The notes beneath the pieces were generated by a model that was given only the letters and a program-made list of their open reading frames with translations, was not told where the DNA came from and searched no databases. A stretch of 64,000 nt of DNA from Auanema rhodensis (taxonomy: Eukaryota; Nematoda; Chromadorea; Rhabditida; Rhabditidae), in assembly GCA_964057225.1 (NCBI GenBank), contig OZ059895.1, forward strand, positions 744,001 through 808,000, written 5' to 3'. The stretch's first letter is position 1. Each line of letters begins with the position of its first letter. Made by a program: the position numbers and the translations under genes. Positions 46,908-59,192 of the stretch are shown here, piece after piece.

Positions 46908-49900
46908 GAATGCACTATACTACATTGAGAAACGCTTAATACAAAAATTAGTTATGATCGTTTGAAAAATGATGCATTAGTGTATGTTGAGTTTCCATGT
47001 ACACTCAACATTGCTTCCAAAAACATTTTGACAAAAATTTTTTCGAAACATTTCAAAATAATTTAGCAAAAAGTAGATGTTTTTAGATTCCTTTTTTTGA
47101 GGCAAAGACGATGGACAATGTTATTCAACGAAAAAATTAATTCTTCAGGGTGAAAATCGAGGATATAAGTGTGAACTTATATCAGTTGATATCTCGGTGC
47201 ATTTTTAAGTTAGCGCAAATCTGATAACAAAAATCGACGCAGCTTAAAAATCCGCATCGAATGCACTATACTACATTGAGAAACGCTTAATACAAAAATT
47301 AGTTATGATCGTTTGAAAAATGATGCAATAGTGTATGTTGAGTTTCCATGTACACTCAACATTGCTTCCAAAAACATTTTGACAAAAATTTTTTCGAAAA
47401 ATTTCAAAATAATTTAGCAAAAAGTAGATGTTTTTAGATTTCATTTTTCAAGGCAAAGACGATAGACAATGTTATTCAACGAAAAAATTAATTCTTCAGG
47501 GTGAAAATCGAGGATATAAGTGTGAACTTATATCAGTTGATATCTCGGTGCATTTTTAAGCTAGCGCAAATCTGATAACACAGATCGACGCAGCTTAAAA
47601 ATCCGCATCGAATGCACTATACTACATTGAGAAACGCTTAATACAAAAATTTGTTATGATCGTTTGAAAAATGATGCATTAGTGTATGTTGAGTTTCCAT
47701 GTACACTCAACATTGCTTCCAAAAACATTTTGACAAAAATTTTTTCGAAACATTTCAAAATAATTTAGCAAAAAGTAGATGTTTTTAGATTCCTTTTTTC
47801 AAGGCAAAGACGATGGACAATGTTATTCAACGAAAAAATTAATTCTTCAGGGAGAAAATCGAGGATATAAGTGTGAACTTATATCAGTTGATATCTCGGT
47901 GCATTTTTAAGCTAGCGCAAATCTGATAACACAAATCGACGCAGCTTAAAAATCCGCATCGAATGCACTATACTACATTGAGAAACGCTTAATACAAAAA
48001 TTTGTTATGATCGTTTGAAAAATGATGCATTAGTGTATGTTGAGTTTCCATGTACACTCAACATTGCTTCCAAAAACATTTTGACAAAAATTTTTTCGAA
48101 ACATTTCAAAATAATTTAGCAAAAAGTAGATGTTTTTAGATTCCTTTTTTCAAGGCAAAGACGATGGACAATGTTATTCAACGAAAAAATTAATTCTTCA
48201 GGGAGAAAATCGAGGATATAAGTGTGAACTTATATCAGTTGATATCTCGGTGCATTTTTAAGCTAGCGCAAATCTGATAACACAAATCGACGCAGCTTAA
48301 AAATCCGCATCGAATGCACTATACTACATTGAGAAACGCTTAATACGTAAATTAGTTATGATCGTTTGAAAAATGATGCATTAGTGTATGTTGAGTTTCC
48401 ATGTACACTCAACATTGCTTCCAAAAACATTTTGACAAAAATTTTTTCGAAAAATTTCAAAATAATTTAGCAAAAAGTAGATGTTTTTAGATTCCTTTTT
48501 TTGAGGCAAAGACGATGGACAATGTTATTCAACGAAAAAATTAATTCTTCAGGGTGAAAATTGAGGATATAAGTGTGAACTTATATCAGTTGATATCTCG
48601 GTGCATTTTTAAGTTAGCGCAAATCTGATAACAAAGATCGACGCAGCTTAAAAATCCGCATCGAATGCACTATACTACATTGAGAAACGCTTAATACAAA
48701 AATTAGTTATGATCGTTTGAAAAATGATGCATTAGTGTATGTTGAGTTTCCATGTACACTCAACATTGCTTCCAAAAACATTTTGACAAAAATTTTTTCG
48801 AAACATTTCAAAATAATTTAGCAAAAAGTAGATGTTTTTAGATTCCTTTTTTTGAGGCAAAGACGATGGACAATGTTATTCAACGAAAAAATTAATTCTT
48901 CAGGGTGAAAATCGAGGATATAAGTGTGAACTTATATCAGTTGATATCTCGGTGCATTTTTAAGTTAGCGCAAATCTGATAACAAAAATCGACGCAGCTT
49001 AAAAATCCGCATCGAATGCACTATACTACATTGAGAAACGCTTAATACAAAAATTAGTTATGATCGTTTGAAAAATGATGCAATAGTGTATGTTGAGTTT
49101 CCATGTACACTCAACATTGCTTCCAAAAACATTTTGACAAAAATTTTTTCGAAAAATTTCAAAATAATTTAGCAAAAAGTAGATGTTTTTAGATTTCATT
49201 TTTCAAGGCAAAGACGATAGACAATGTTATTCAACGAAAAAATTAATTCTTCAGGGTGAAAATCGAGGATATAAGTGTGAACTTATATCAGTTGATATCT
49301 CGGTGCATTTTTAAGCTAGCGCAAATCTGATAACACAGATCGACGCAGCTTAAAAATCCGCATCGAATGCACTATACTACATTGAGAAACGCTTAATACA
49401 AAAATTTGTTATGATCGTTTGAAAAATGATGCATTAGTGTATGTTGAGTTTCCATGTACACTCAACATTGCTTCCAAAAACATTTTGACAAAAATTTTTT
49501 CGAAACATTTCAAAATAATTTAGCAAAAAGTAGATGTTTTTAGATTCCTTTTTTCAAGGCAAAGACGATGGACAATGTTATTCAACGAAAAAATTAATTC
49601 TTCAGGGAGAAAATCGAGGATATAAGTGTGAACTTATATCAGTTGATATCTCGGTGCATTTTTAAGCTAGCGCAAATCTGATAACACAAATCGACGCAGC
49701 TTAAAAATCCGCATCGAATGCACTATACTACATTGAGAAACGCTTAATACAAAAATTTGTTATGATCGTTTGAAAAATGATGCATTAGTGTATGTTGAGT
49801 TTCCATGTACACTCAACATTGCTTCCAAAAACATTTTGACAAAAATTTTTTCGAAACATTTCAAAATAATTTAGCAAAAAGTAGATGTTTTTAGATTCCT

Positions 49901-50417
49901 TTTTTCAAGGCAAAGACGATGGACAATGTTATTCAACGAAAAAATTAATTCTTCAGGGAGAAAATCGAGGATATAAGTGTGAACTTATATCAGTTGATAT
50001 CTCGGTGCATTTTTAAGCTAGCGCAAATCTGATAACACAAATCGACGCAGCTTAAAAATCCGCATCGAATGCACTATACTACATTGAGAAACGCTTAATA
50101 CGTAAATTAGTTATGATCGTTTGAAAAATGATGCATTAGTGTATGTTGAGTTTCCATGTACACTCAACATTGCTTCCAAAAACATTTTGACAAAAATTTT
50201 TTCGAAAAATTTCAAAATAATTTAGCAAAAAGTAGATGTTTTTAGATTCCTTTTTTTGAGGCAAAGACGATGGACAATGTTATTCAACGAAAAAATTAAT
50301 TCTTCAGGGTGAAAATTGAGGATATAAGTGTGAACTTATATCAGTTGATATCTCGGTGCATTTTTAAGTTAGCGCAAATCTGATAACACAGATCGACGCA
50401 GCTTAAAAATCCGCATC
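46908..50417. repeat. Tandem pair of five-monomer repeats b-c-d-d-A (2 x 1,755 bp)
   Basis: 46908-48662 and 48663-50417 both run b-c-d-d-A. Two private marks tie them together: AACAAAAATCG at the end of the b unit, and TAATACGTAAATTAG near the start of the A unit (48312 and 50067). One difference is the A-unit end, CAAAG in the first copy and CACAG in the second. The two adjacent d monomers inside each copy look alike. Confidence 0.88.
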
Positions 50418-50768
50418 GAATGCACTATACTACATTGAGAAACGCTTAATACAAAAATTTGTTATGATCGTTTGAAAAATGATGCATTAGTGTATGTTGA
50501 GTTTCCATGTACACTCAACATTGCTTCCAAAAACATTTTGACAAAAATTTTTTCGAAACATTTCAAAATAATTTAGCAAAAAGTAGATGTTTTTAGATTC
50601 CTTTTTTCAAGGCAAAGACGATGGACAATGTTATTCAACGAAAAAATTAATTCTTCAGGGAGAAAATCGAGGATATAAGTGTGAACTTATATCAGTTGAT
50701 ATCTCGGTGCATTTTTAAGCTAGCGCAAATCTGATAACACAAATCGACGCAGCTTAAAAATCCGCATC
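50418..50768. repeat. Single d-type satellite monomer between two duplication blocks
   Basis: A d unit (TTG, CGAAACATTT, GGGAGA, CACAA) following the CACAG-ending A monomer. The A-d succession here resembles the start of the next seven-monomer block, which probably arose from it. Confidence 0.75.
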
Positions 50769-53700
50769 GAATGCACTATACTACATTGAGAAACGCTTAA
50801 TACAAAAATTTGTTATGATCGTTTGAAAAATGATGCATTAGTGTATGTTGAGTTTCCATGTACACTCAACATTGCTTCCAAAAACATTTTGACAAAAATT
50901 TTTTCGAAAAATTTCAAAATAATTTAGCAAAAAGTAGATGTTTTTAGATTCCTTTTTTTGAGGCAAAGACGATGGACAATGTTATTCAACGAAAAAATTA
51001 ATTCTTCAGGGTGAAAATTGAGGATATAAGTGTGAACTTATATCAGTTGATATCTCGGTGCATTTTTAAGTTAGCGCAAATCTGATAACACAGATCGACG
51101 CAGCTTAAAAATCCGCATCGAATGCACTATACTACATTGAGAAACGCTTAATACAAAAATTTGTTATGATCGTTTGAAAAATGATGCATTAGTGTATGTT
51201 GAGTTTCCATGTACACTCAACATTGCTTCCAAAAACATTTTGACAAAAATTTTTTCGAAACATTTCAAAATAATTTAGCAAAAAGTAGATGTTTTTAGAT
51301 TCCTTTTTTCAAGGCAAAGACGATGGACAATGTTATTCAACGAAAAAATTAATTCTTCAGGGAGAAAATCGAGGATATAAGTGTGAACTTATATCAGTTG
51401 ATATCTCGGTGCATTTTTAAGCTAGCGCAAATCTGATAACACAAATCGACGCAGCTTAAAAATCCGCATCGAATGCACTATACTACATTGAGAAACGCTT
51501 AATACAAAAATTTGTTATGATCGTTTGAAAAATGATGCATTAGTGTATGTTGAGTTTCCATGTACACTCAACATTGCTTCCAAAAACATTTTGACAAAAA
51601 TTTTTTCGAAACATTTCAAAATAATTTAGCAAAAAGTAGATGTTTTTAGATTCCTTTTTTCAAGGCAAAGACGATGGACAATGTTATTCAACGAAAAAAT
51701 TAATTCTTCAGGGAGAAAATCGAGGATATAAGTGTGAACTTATATCAGTTGATATCTCGGTGCATTTTTAAGCTAGCGCAAATCTGATAACACAAATCGA
51801 CGCAGCTTAAAAATCCGCATCGAATGCACTATACTACATTGAGAAACGCTTAATACAAAAATTAGTTATGATCGTTTGAAAAATGATGCATTAGTGTATG
51901 TTGAGTTTCCATGTACACTCAACATTGCTTCCAAAAACATTTTGACAAAAATTTTTTCGAAAAATTTCAAAATAATTTAGCAAAAAGTAGATGTTTTTAG
52001 ATTCCTTTTTTTGAGGCAAAGACGATGGACAATGTTATTCAACGAAAAAATTAATTCTTCAGGGTGAAAATTGAGGATATAAGTGTGAACTTATATCAGT
52101 TGATATCTCGGTGCATTTTTAAGTTAGCGCAAATCTGATAACAAAGATCGACGCAGCTTAAAAATCCGCATCGAATGCACTATACTACATTGAGAAACGC
52201 TTAATACAAAAATTAGTTATGATCGTTTGAAAAATGATGCATTAGTGTATGTTGAGTTTCCATGTACACTCAACATTGCTTCCAAAAACATTTTGACAAA
52301 AATTTTTTCGAAACATTTCAAAATAATTTAGCAAAAAGTAGATGTTTTTAGATTCCTTTTTTTGAGGCAAAGACGATGGACAATGTTATTCAACGAAAAA
52401 ATTAATTCTTCAGGGTGAAAATCGAGGATATAAGTGTGAACTTATATCAGTTGATATCTCGGTGCATTTTTAAGTTAGCGCAAATCTGATAACACAAATC
52501 GACGCAGCTTAAAAATCCGCATCGAATGCACTATACTACATTGAGAAACGCTTAATACAAAAATTAGTTATGATCGTTTGAAAAATGATGCAATAGTGTA
52601 TGTTGAGTTTCCATGTACACTCAACATTGCTTCCAAAAACATTTTGACAAAAATTTTTTCGAAAAATTTCAAAATAATTTAGCAAAAAGTAGATGTTTTT
52701 AGATTTCATTTTTCAAGGCAAAGACGATAGACAATGTTATTCAACGAAAAAATTAATTCTTCAGGGTGAAAATCGAGGATATAAGTGTGAACTTATATCA
52801 GTTGATATCTCGGTGCATTTTTAAGCTAGCGCAAATCTGATAACACAGATCGACGCAGCTTAAAAATCCGCATCGAATGCACTATACTACATTGAGAAAC
52901 GCTTAATACAAAAATTTGTTATGATCGTTTGAAAAATGATGCATTAGTGTATGTTGAGTTTCCATGTACACTCAACATTGCTTCCAAAAACATTTTGACA
53001 AAAATTTTTTCGAAACATTTCAAAATAATTTAGCAAAAAGTAGATGTTTTTAGATTCCTTTTTTCAAGGCAAAGACGATGGACAATGTTATTCAACGAAA
53101 AAATTAATTCTTCAGGGAGAAAATCGAGGATATAAGTGTGAACTTATATCAGTTGATATCTCGGTGCATTTTTAAGCTAGCGCAAATCTGATAACACAAA
53201 TCGACGCAGCTTAAAAATCCGCATCGCATGCACTATACTACATTGAGAAACGCTTAATACAAAAATTTGTTATGATCGTTTGAAAAATGATGCATTAGTG
53301 TATGTTGAGTTTCCATGTACACTCAACATTGCTTCCAAAAACATTTTGACAAAAATTTTTTCGAAAAATTTCAAAATAATTTAGCAAAAAGTAGATGTTT
53401 TTAGATTCCTTTTTTTGAGGCAAAGACGATGGACAATGTTATTCAACGAAAAAATTAATTCTTCAGGGTGAAAATTGAGGATATAAGTGTGAACTTATAT
53501 CAGTTGATATCTCGGTGCATTTTTAAGTTAGCGCAAATCTGATAACACAGATCGACGCAGCTTAAAAATCCGCATCGAATGCACTATACTACATTGAGAA
53601 ACGCTTAATACAAAAATTTGTTATGATCGTTTGAAAAATGATGCATTAGTGTATGTTGAGTTTCCATGTACACTCAACATTGCTTCCAAAAACATTTTGA

Positions 53701-55682
53701 CAAAAATTTTTTCGAAACATTTCAAAATAATTTAGCAAAAAGTAGATGTTTTTAGATTCCTTTTTTCAAGGCAAAGACGATGGACAATGTTATTCAACGA
53801 AAAAATTAATTCTTCAGGGAGAAAATCGAGGATATAAGTGTGAACTTATATCAGTTGATATCTCGGTGCATTTTTAAGCTAGCGCAAATCTGATAACACA
53901 AATCGACGCAGCTTAAAAATCCGCATCGAATGCACTATACTACATTGAGAAACGCTTAATACAAAAATTTGTTATGATCGTTTGAAAAATGATGCATTAG
54001 TGTATGTTGAGTTTCCATGTACACTCAACATTGCTTCCAAAAACATTTTGACAAAAATTTTTTCGAAACATTTCAAAATAATTTAGCAAAAAGTAGATGT
54101 TTTTAGATTCCTTTTTTCAAGGCAAAGACGATGGACAATGTTATTCAACGAAAATATTAATTCTTCAGGGAGAAAATCGAGGATATAAGTGTGAACTTAT
54201 ATCAGTTGATATCTCGGTGCATTTTTAAGCTAGCGCAAATCTGATAACACAAATCGACGCAGCTTAAAAATCCGCATCGAATGCACTATACTACATTGAG
54301 AAACGCTTAATACAAAAATTAGTTATGATCGTTTGAAAAATGATGCATTAGTGTATGTTGAGTTTCCGTGTACACTCAACATTGCTTCCAAAAACATTTT
54401 GACAAAAATTTTTTCGAAAAATTTCAAAATAATTTAGCAAAAAGTAGATGTTTTTAGATTCCTTTTTTTGAGGCAAAGACGATGGACAATGTTATTCAAC
54501 GAAAAAATTAATTCTTCAGGGTGAAAATTGAGGATATAAGTGTGAACTTATATCAGTTGATATCTCGGTGCATTTTTAAGTTAGCGCAAATCTGATAACA
54601 AAGATCGACGCAGCTTAAAAATCCGCATCGAATGCACTATACTACATTGAGAAACGCTTAATACAAAAATTAGTTATGATCGTTTGAAAAATGATGCATT
54701 AGTGTATGTTGAGTTTCCATGTACACTCAACATTGCTTCCAAAAACATTTTGACAAAAATTTTTTCGAAACATTTCAAAATAATTTAGCAAAAAGTAGAT
54801 GTTTTTAGATTCCTTTTTTTGAGGCAAAGACGATGGACAATGTTATTCAACGAAAAAATTAATTCTTCAGGGTGAAAATCGAGGATATAAGTGTGAACTT
54901 ATATCAGTTGATATCTCGGTGCATTTTTAAGTTAGCGCAAATCTGATAACACAAATCGACGCAGCTTAAAAATCCGCATCGAATGCACTATACTACATTG
55001 AGAAACGCTTAATACAAAAATTAGTTATGATCGTTTGAAAAATGATGCAATAGTGTATGTTGAGTTTCCATGTACACTCAACATTGCTTCCAAAAACATT
55101 TTGACAAAAATTTTTTCGAAAAATTTCAAAATAATTTAGCAAAAAGTAGATGTTTTTAGATTTCATTTTTCAAGGCAAAGACGATAGACAATGTTATTCA
55201 ACGAAAAAATTAATTCTTCAGGGTGAAAATCGAGGATATAAGTGTGAACTTATATCAGTTGATATCTCGGTGCATTTTTAAGCTAGCGCAAATCTGATAA
55301 CACAGATCGACGCAGCTTAAAAATCCGCATCGAATGCACTATACTACATTGAGAAACGCTTAATACAAAAATTTGTTATGATCGTTTGAAAAATGATGCA
55401 TTAGTGTATGTTGAGTTTCCATGTACACTCAACATTGCTTCCAAAAACATTTTGACAAAAATTTTTTCGAAACATTTCAAAATAATTTAGCAAAAAGTAG
55501 ATGTTTTTAGATTCCTTTTTTCAAGGCAAAAACGATGGACAATGTTATTCAACGAAAAAATCAATTCTTCAGGGAGAAAATCGAGGATATAAGTGTGAAC
55601 TTATATCAGTTGATATCTCGGTGCATTTTTAAGCTAGCGCAAATCTGATAACACAAATCGACGCAGCTTAAAAATCCGCATC
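50769..55682. repeat. Tandem pair of seven-monomer repeats A-d-d-a-b-c-d (2 x 2,457 bp)
   Basis: 50769-53225 and 53226-55682 both run A-d-d-a-b-c-d. The A units (50769, 53226) combine TTG at site 43 with a-type CGAAAAATTT, TTTGAGG and TTGAGG and a CACAG end, so they look like d/a recombinants near the monomer start. Private changes since duplication include CGCATGCAC at 53226, AAAATATTAATT at about 54153, TTTCCGTGTAC in the a unit at 54279, and AAAACGATGG with AAATCAATTC in the last d unit. This block has the length of the core repeat but a different composition. Confidence 0.87.
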
Positions 55683-58600
55683 GAATGCACTATACTACAT
55701 TGAGAAACGCTTAATACAAAAATTAGTTATGATCGTTTGAAAAATGATGCATTAGTGTATGTTGAGTTTCCATGTACACTCAACATTGCTTCCAAAAACA
55801 TTTTGACAAAAATTTTTTCGAAACATTTCAAAATAATTTAGCAAAAAGTAGATGTTTTTAGATTCCTTTTTTTGAGGCAAAGACGATGGACAATGTTATT
55901 CAACGAAAAAATTAATTCTTCAGGGTGAAAATCGAGGATATAAGTGTGAACTTATATCAGTTGATATCTCGGTGCATTTTTAAGTTAGCGCAAATCTGAT
56001 AACACAAATCGACGCAGCTTAAAAATCCGCATCGAATGCACTATACTACATTGAGAAACGCTTAATACAAAAATTAGTTATGATCGTTTGAAAAATGATG
56101 CAATAGTGTATGTTGAGTTTCCATGTACACTCAACATTGCTTCCAAAAACATTTTGACAAAAATTTTTTCGAAAAATTTCAAAATAATTTAGCAAAAAGT
56201 AGATGTTTTTAGATTTCATTTTTCAAGGCAAAGACGATAGACAATGTTATTCAACGAAAAAATTAATTCTTCAGGGTGAAAATCGAGGATATAAGTGTGA
56301 ACTTATATCAGTTGATATCTCGGTGCATTTTTAAGCTAGCGCAAATCTGATAACACAGATCGACGCAGCTTAAAAATCCGCATCGAATGCACTATACTAC
56401 ATTGAGAAACGCTTAATACAAAAATTTGTTATGATCGTTTGAAAAATGATGCATTAGTGTATGTTGAGTTTCCATGTACACTCAACATTGCTTCCAAAAA
56501 CATTTTGACAAAAATTTTTTCGAAACATTTCAAAATAATTTAGCAAAAAGTAGATGTTTTTAGATTCCTTTTTTCAAGGCAAAGACGATGGACAATGTTA
56601 TTCAACGAAAAAATTAATTCTTCAGGGAGAAAATCGAGGATATAAGTGTGAACTTATATCAGTTGATATCTCGGTGCATTTTTAAGCTAGCGCAAATCTG
56701 ATAACACAAATCGACGCAGCTTAAAAATCCGCATCGAATGCACTATACTACATTGAGAAACGCTTAATACAAAAATTAGTTATGATCGTTTGAAAAATGA
56801 TGCATTAGTGTATGTTGAGTTTCCATGTACACTCAACATTGCTTCCAAAAACATTTTGACAAAAATTTTTTCGAAAAATTTCAAAATAATTTAGCAAAAA
56901 GTAGATGTTTTTAGATTTCATTTTTCAAGGCAAAGACGATAGACAATGTTATTCAACGAAAAAACTAATTCTTCAGGGTGAAAATCGAGGATATAAGTGT
57001 GAACTTATATCAGTTGATATCTCGGTGCATTTTTAAGCTAGCGCAAATCTGATAACACAGATCGACGCAGCTTAAAAATCCGCATCGAATGCACTATACT
57101 ACATTGAGAAACGCTTAATACAAAAATTAGTTATGATCGTTTGAAAAATGATGCATTAGTGTATGTTGAGTTTCCATGTACACTCAACATTGCTTCCAAA
57201 AACATTTTGACAAAAATTTTTTTGAGAAATTTCAAAATAATTTAGCAAAAAGTAGATGTTTTTAGATCCCATTTTTCAAAGCAAAGACGATGGACAATGT
57301 TATTCAACGAAAAAATTAATTCTTCAGGGTGAAAATCGAAGATATAAGTGTGAACATATATCAGTTGATATCTCGGTGCATTTTTAAGTTAGCGCAAATC
57401 TGATAACACAAATCGACGCAGCTTAAAAATCCGCATCGAATGCACTATACTACATTGAGAAACGCTTAATACAAAAATTAGTTATGATCGTTTGAAAAAT
57501 GATGCAATAGTGTATGTTGAGTTTCCATGTACACTCAACATTGCTTCCAAAAACATTTTGACAAAAATTTTTTCGAAACATTTCAAAATAATTTAGCAAA
57601 AAGTAGAAGTTTTTAGATTCCTTTTTTCAAGGCAAAGACGATGGACAATGTTATTCAACGAAAAAATTAATTCTTCAGGGAGAAAATCGAGGATATAAGT
57701 GTGAACTTATATCAGTTGATATCTCGGTGCATTTTTAAGCTAGCGCAAATCTGATAACACAAATCGACGCAGCTCAAAAATCCGCATCGAATGCACTATA
57801 CTACATTGAGAAACGCTTAATACAAAAATTAGTTATGATCGTTTGAAAAATGATGCATTAGTGTATGTTGAGTTTCCATGTACACTCAACATTGCTTCCA
57901 AAAACATTTTGACAAAAATTTTTTCGAAAAATTTCAAAATAATTTAGCAAAAAGTAGATGTTTTTAGATTCCTTTTTTTGAGGCAAAGACGATGGACAAT
58001 GTTATTCAACGAAAAAATTAATTCTTCAGGGAGAAAATCGAGGATATAAGTGTGAACTTATATCAGTTGATATCTCGGTGCATTTTTAAGCTAGCGCAAA
58101 TCTGATAACACAGATCGACGCAGCTTAAAAATCCGCATCGAATGCACTATACTACATTGAGAAACGCTTAATACAAAAATTTGTTATGATCGTTTGAAAA
58201 ATGATGCATTAGTGTATGTTGAGTTTCCATGTACACTCAACATTGCTTCCAAAAACATTTTGACAAAAATTTTTTCGAAACATTTCAAAATAATTTAGCA
58301 AAAAGTAGATGTTTTTAGATTCCTTTTTTCAAGGCAAAGACGATGGACAATGTTATTCAACGAAAAAATTAATTCTTCAGGGAGAAAATCGAGGATATAA
58401 GTGTGAACTTATATCAGTTGATATCTCGGTGCATTTTTAAGCTAGCGCAAATCTGATAACACAAATCGACGCAGCTTAAAAATCCGCATCGAATGCACTA
58501 TACTACATTGAGAAACGCTTAATACAAAAATTAGTTATGATCGTTTGAAAAATGATGCATTAGTGTATGTTGAGTTTCCATGTACACTCAACATTGCTTC

Positions 58601-59192
58601 CAAAAACATTTTGACAAAAATTTTTTCGAAAAATTTCAAAATAATTTAGCAAAAAGTAGATGTTTTTAGATTTCATTTTTCAAGGCAAAGACGATAGACA
58701 ATGTTATTCAACGAAAAAACTAATTCTTCAGGGTGAAAATCGAGGATATAAGTGTGAACTTATATCAGTTGATATCTCGGTGCATTTTTAAGCTAGCGCA
58801 AATCTGATAACACAGATCGACGCAGCTTAAAAATCCGCATCGAATGCACTATACTACATTGAGAAACGCTTAATACAAAAATTAGTTATGATCGTTTGAA
58901 AAATGATGCATTAGTGTATGTTGAGTTTCCATGTACACTCAACATTGCTTCCAAAAACATTTTGACAAAAATTTTTTTGAAAAATTTCAAAATAATTTAG
59001 CAAAAAGTAGATGTTTTTAGATCCCATTTTTCAAAGCAAAGACGATGGACAATGTTATTCAACGAAAAAATTAATTCTTCAGGGTGAAAATCGAGGATAT
59101 AAGTGTGAACTTATATCAGTTGATATCTCGGTGCATTTTTAAGTTAGCGCAAATCTGATAACACAGATCGACGCAGCTTAAAAATTCGGATC
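55683..59192. repeat. Right return to b-c-d-e-f-g, followed by hybrid and d-e-f' monomers
   Basis: 55683-57788 is b-c-d-e-f-g without its a unit. The unit at 57789 has an a-type front (TTTGAGG) and a GGGAGA, GCTAGC, CACAG back, so it is recombinant. Then d (58140), e (58491) and f' (58842) follow. The f' unit has GATCCC but TCGAGG and the end AAAATTCGG, matching the unit at 13343 rather than the core f type. The f unit at 57087 has the private change GAACATATATC, which breaks one arm of the conserved dyad. Confidence 0.83.
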
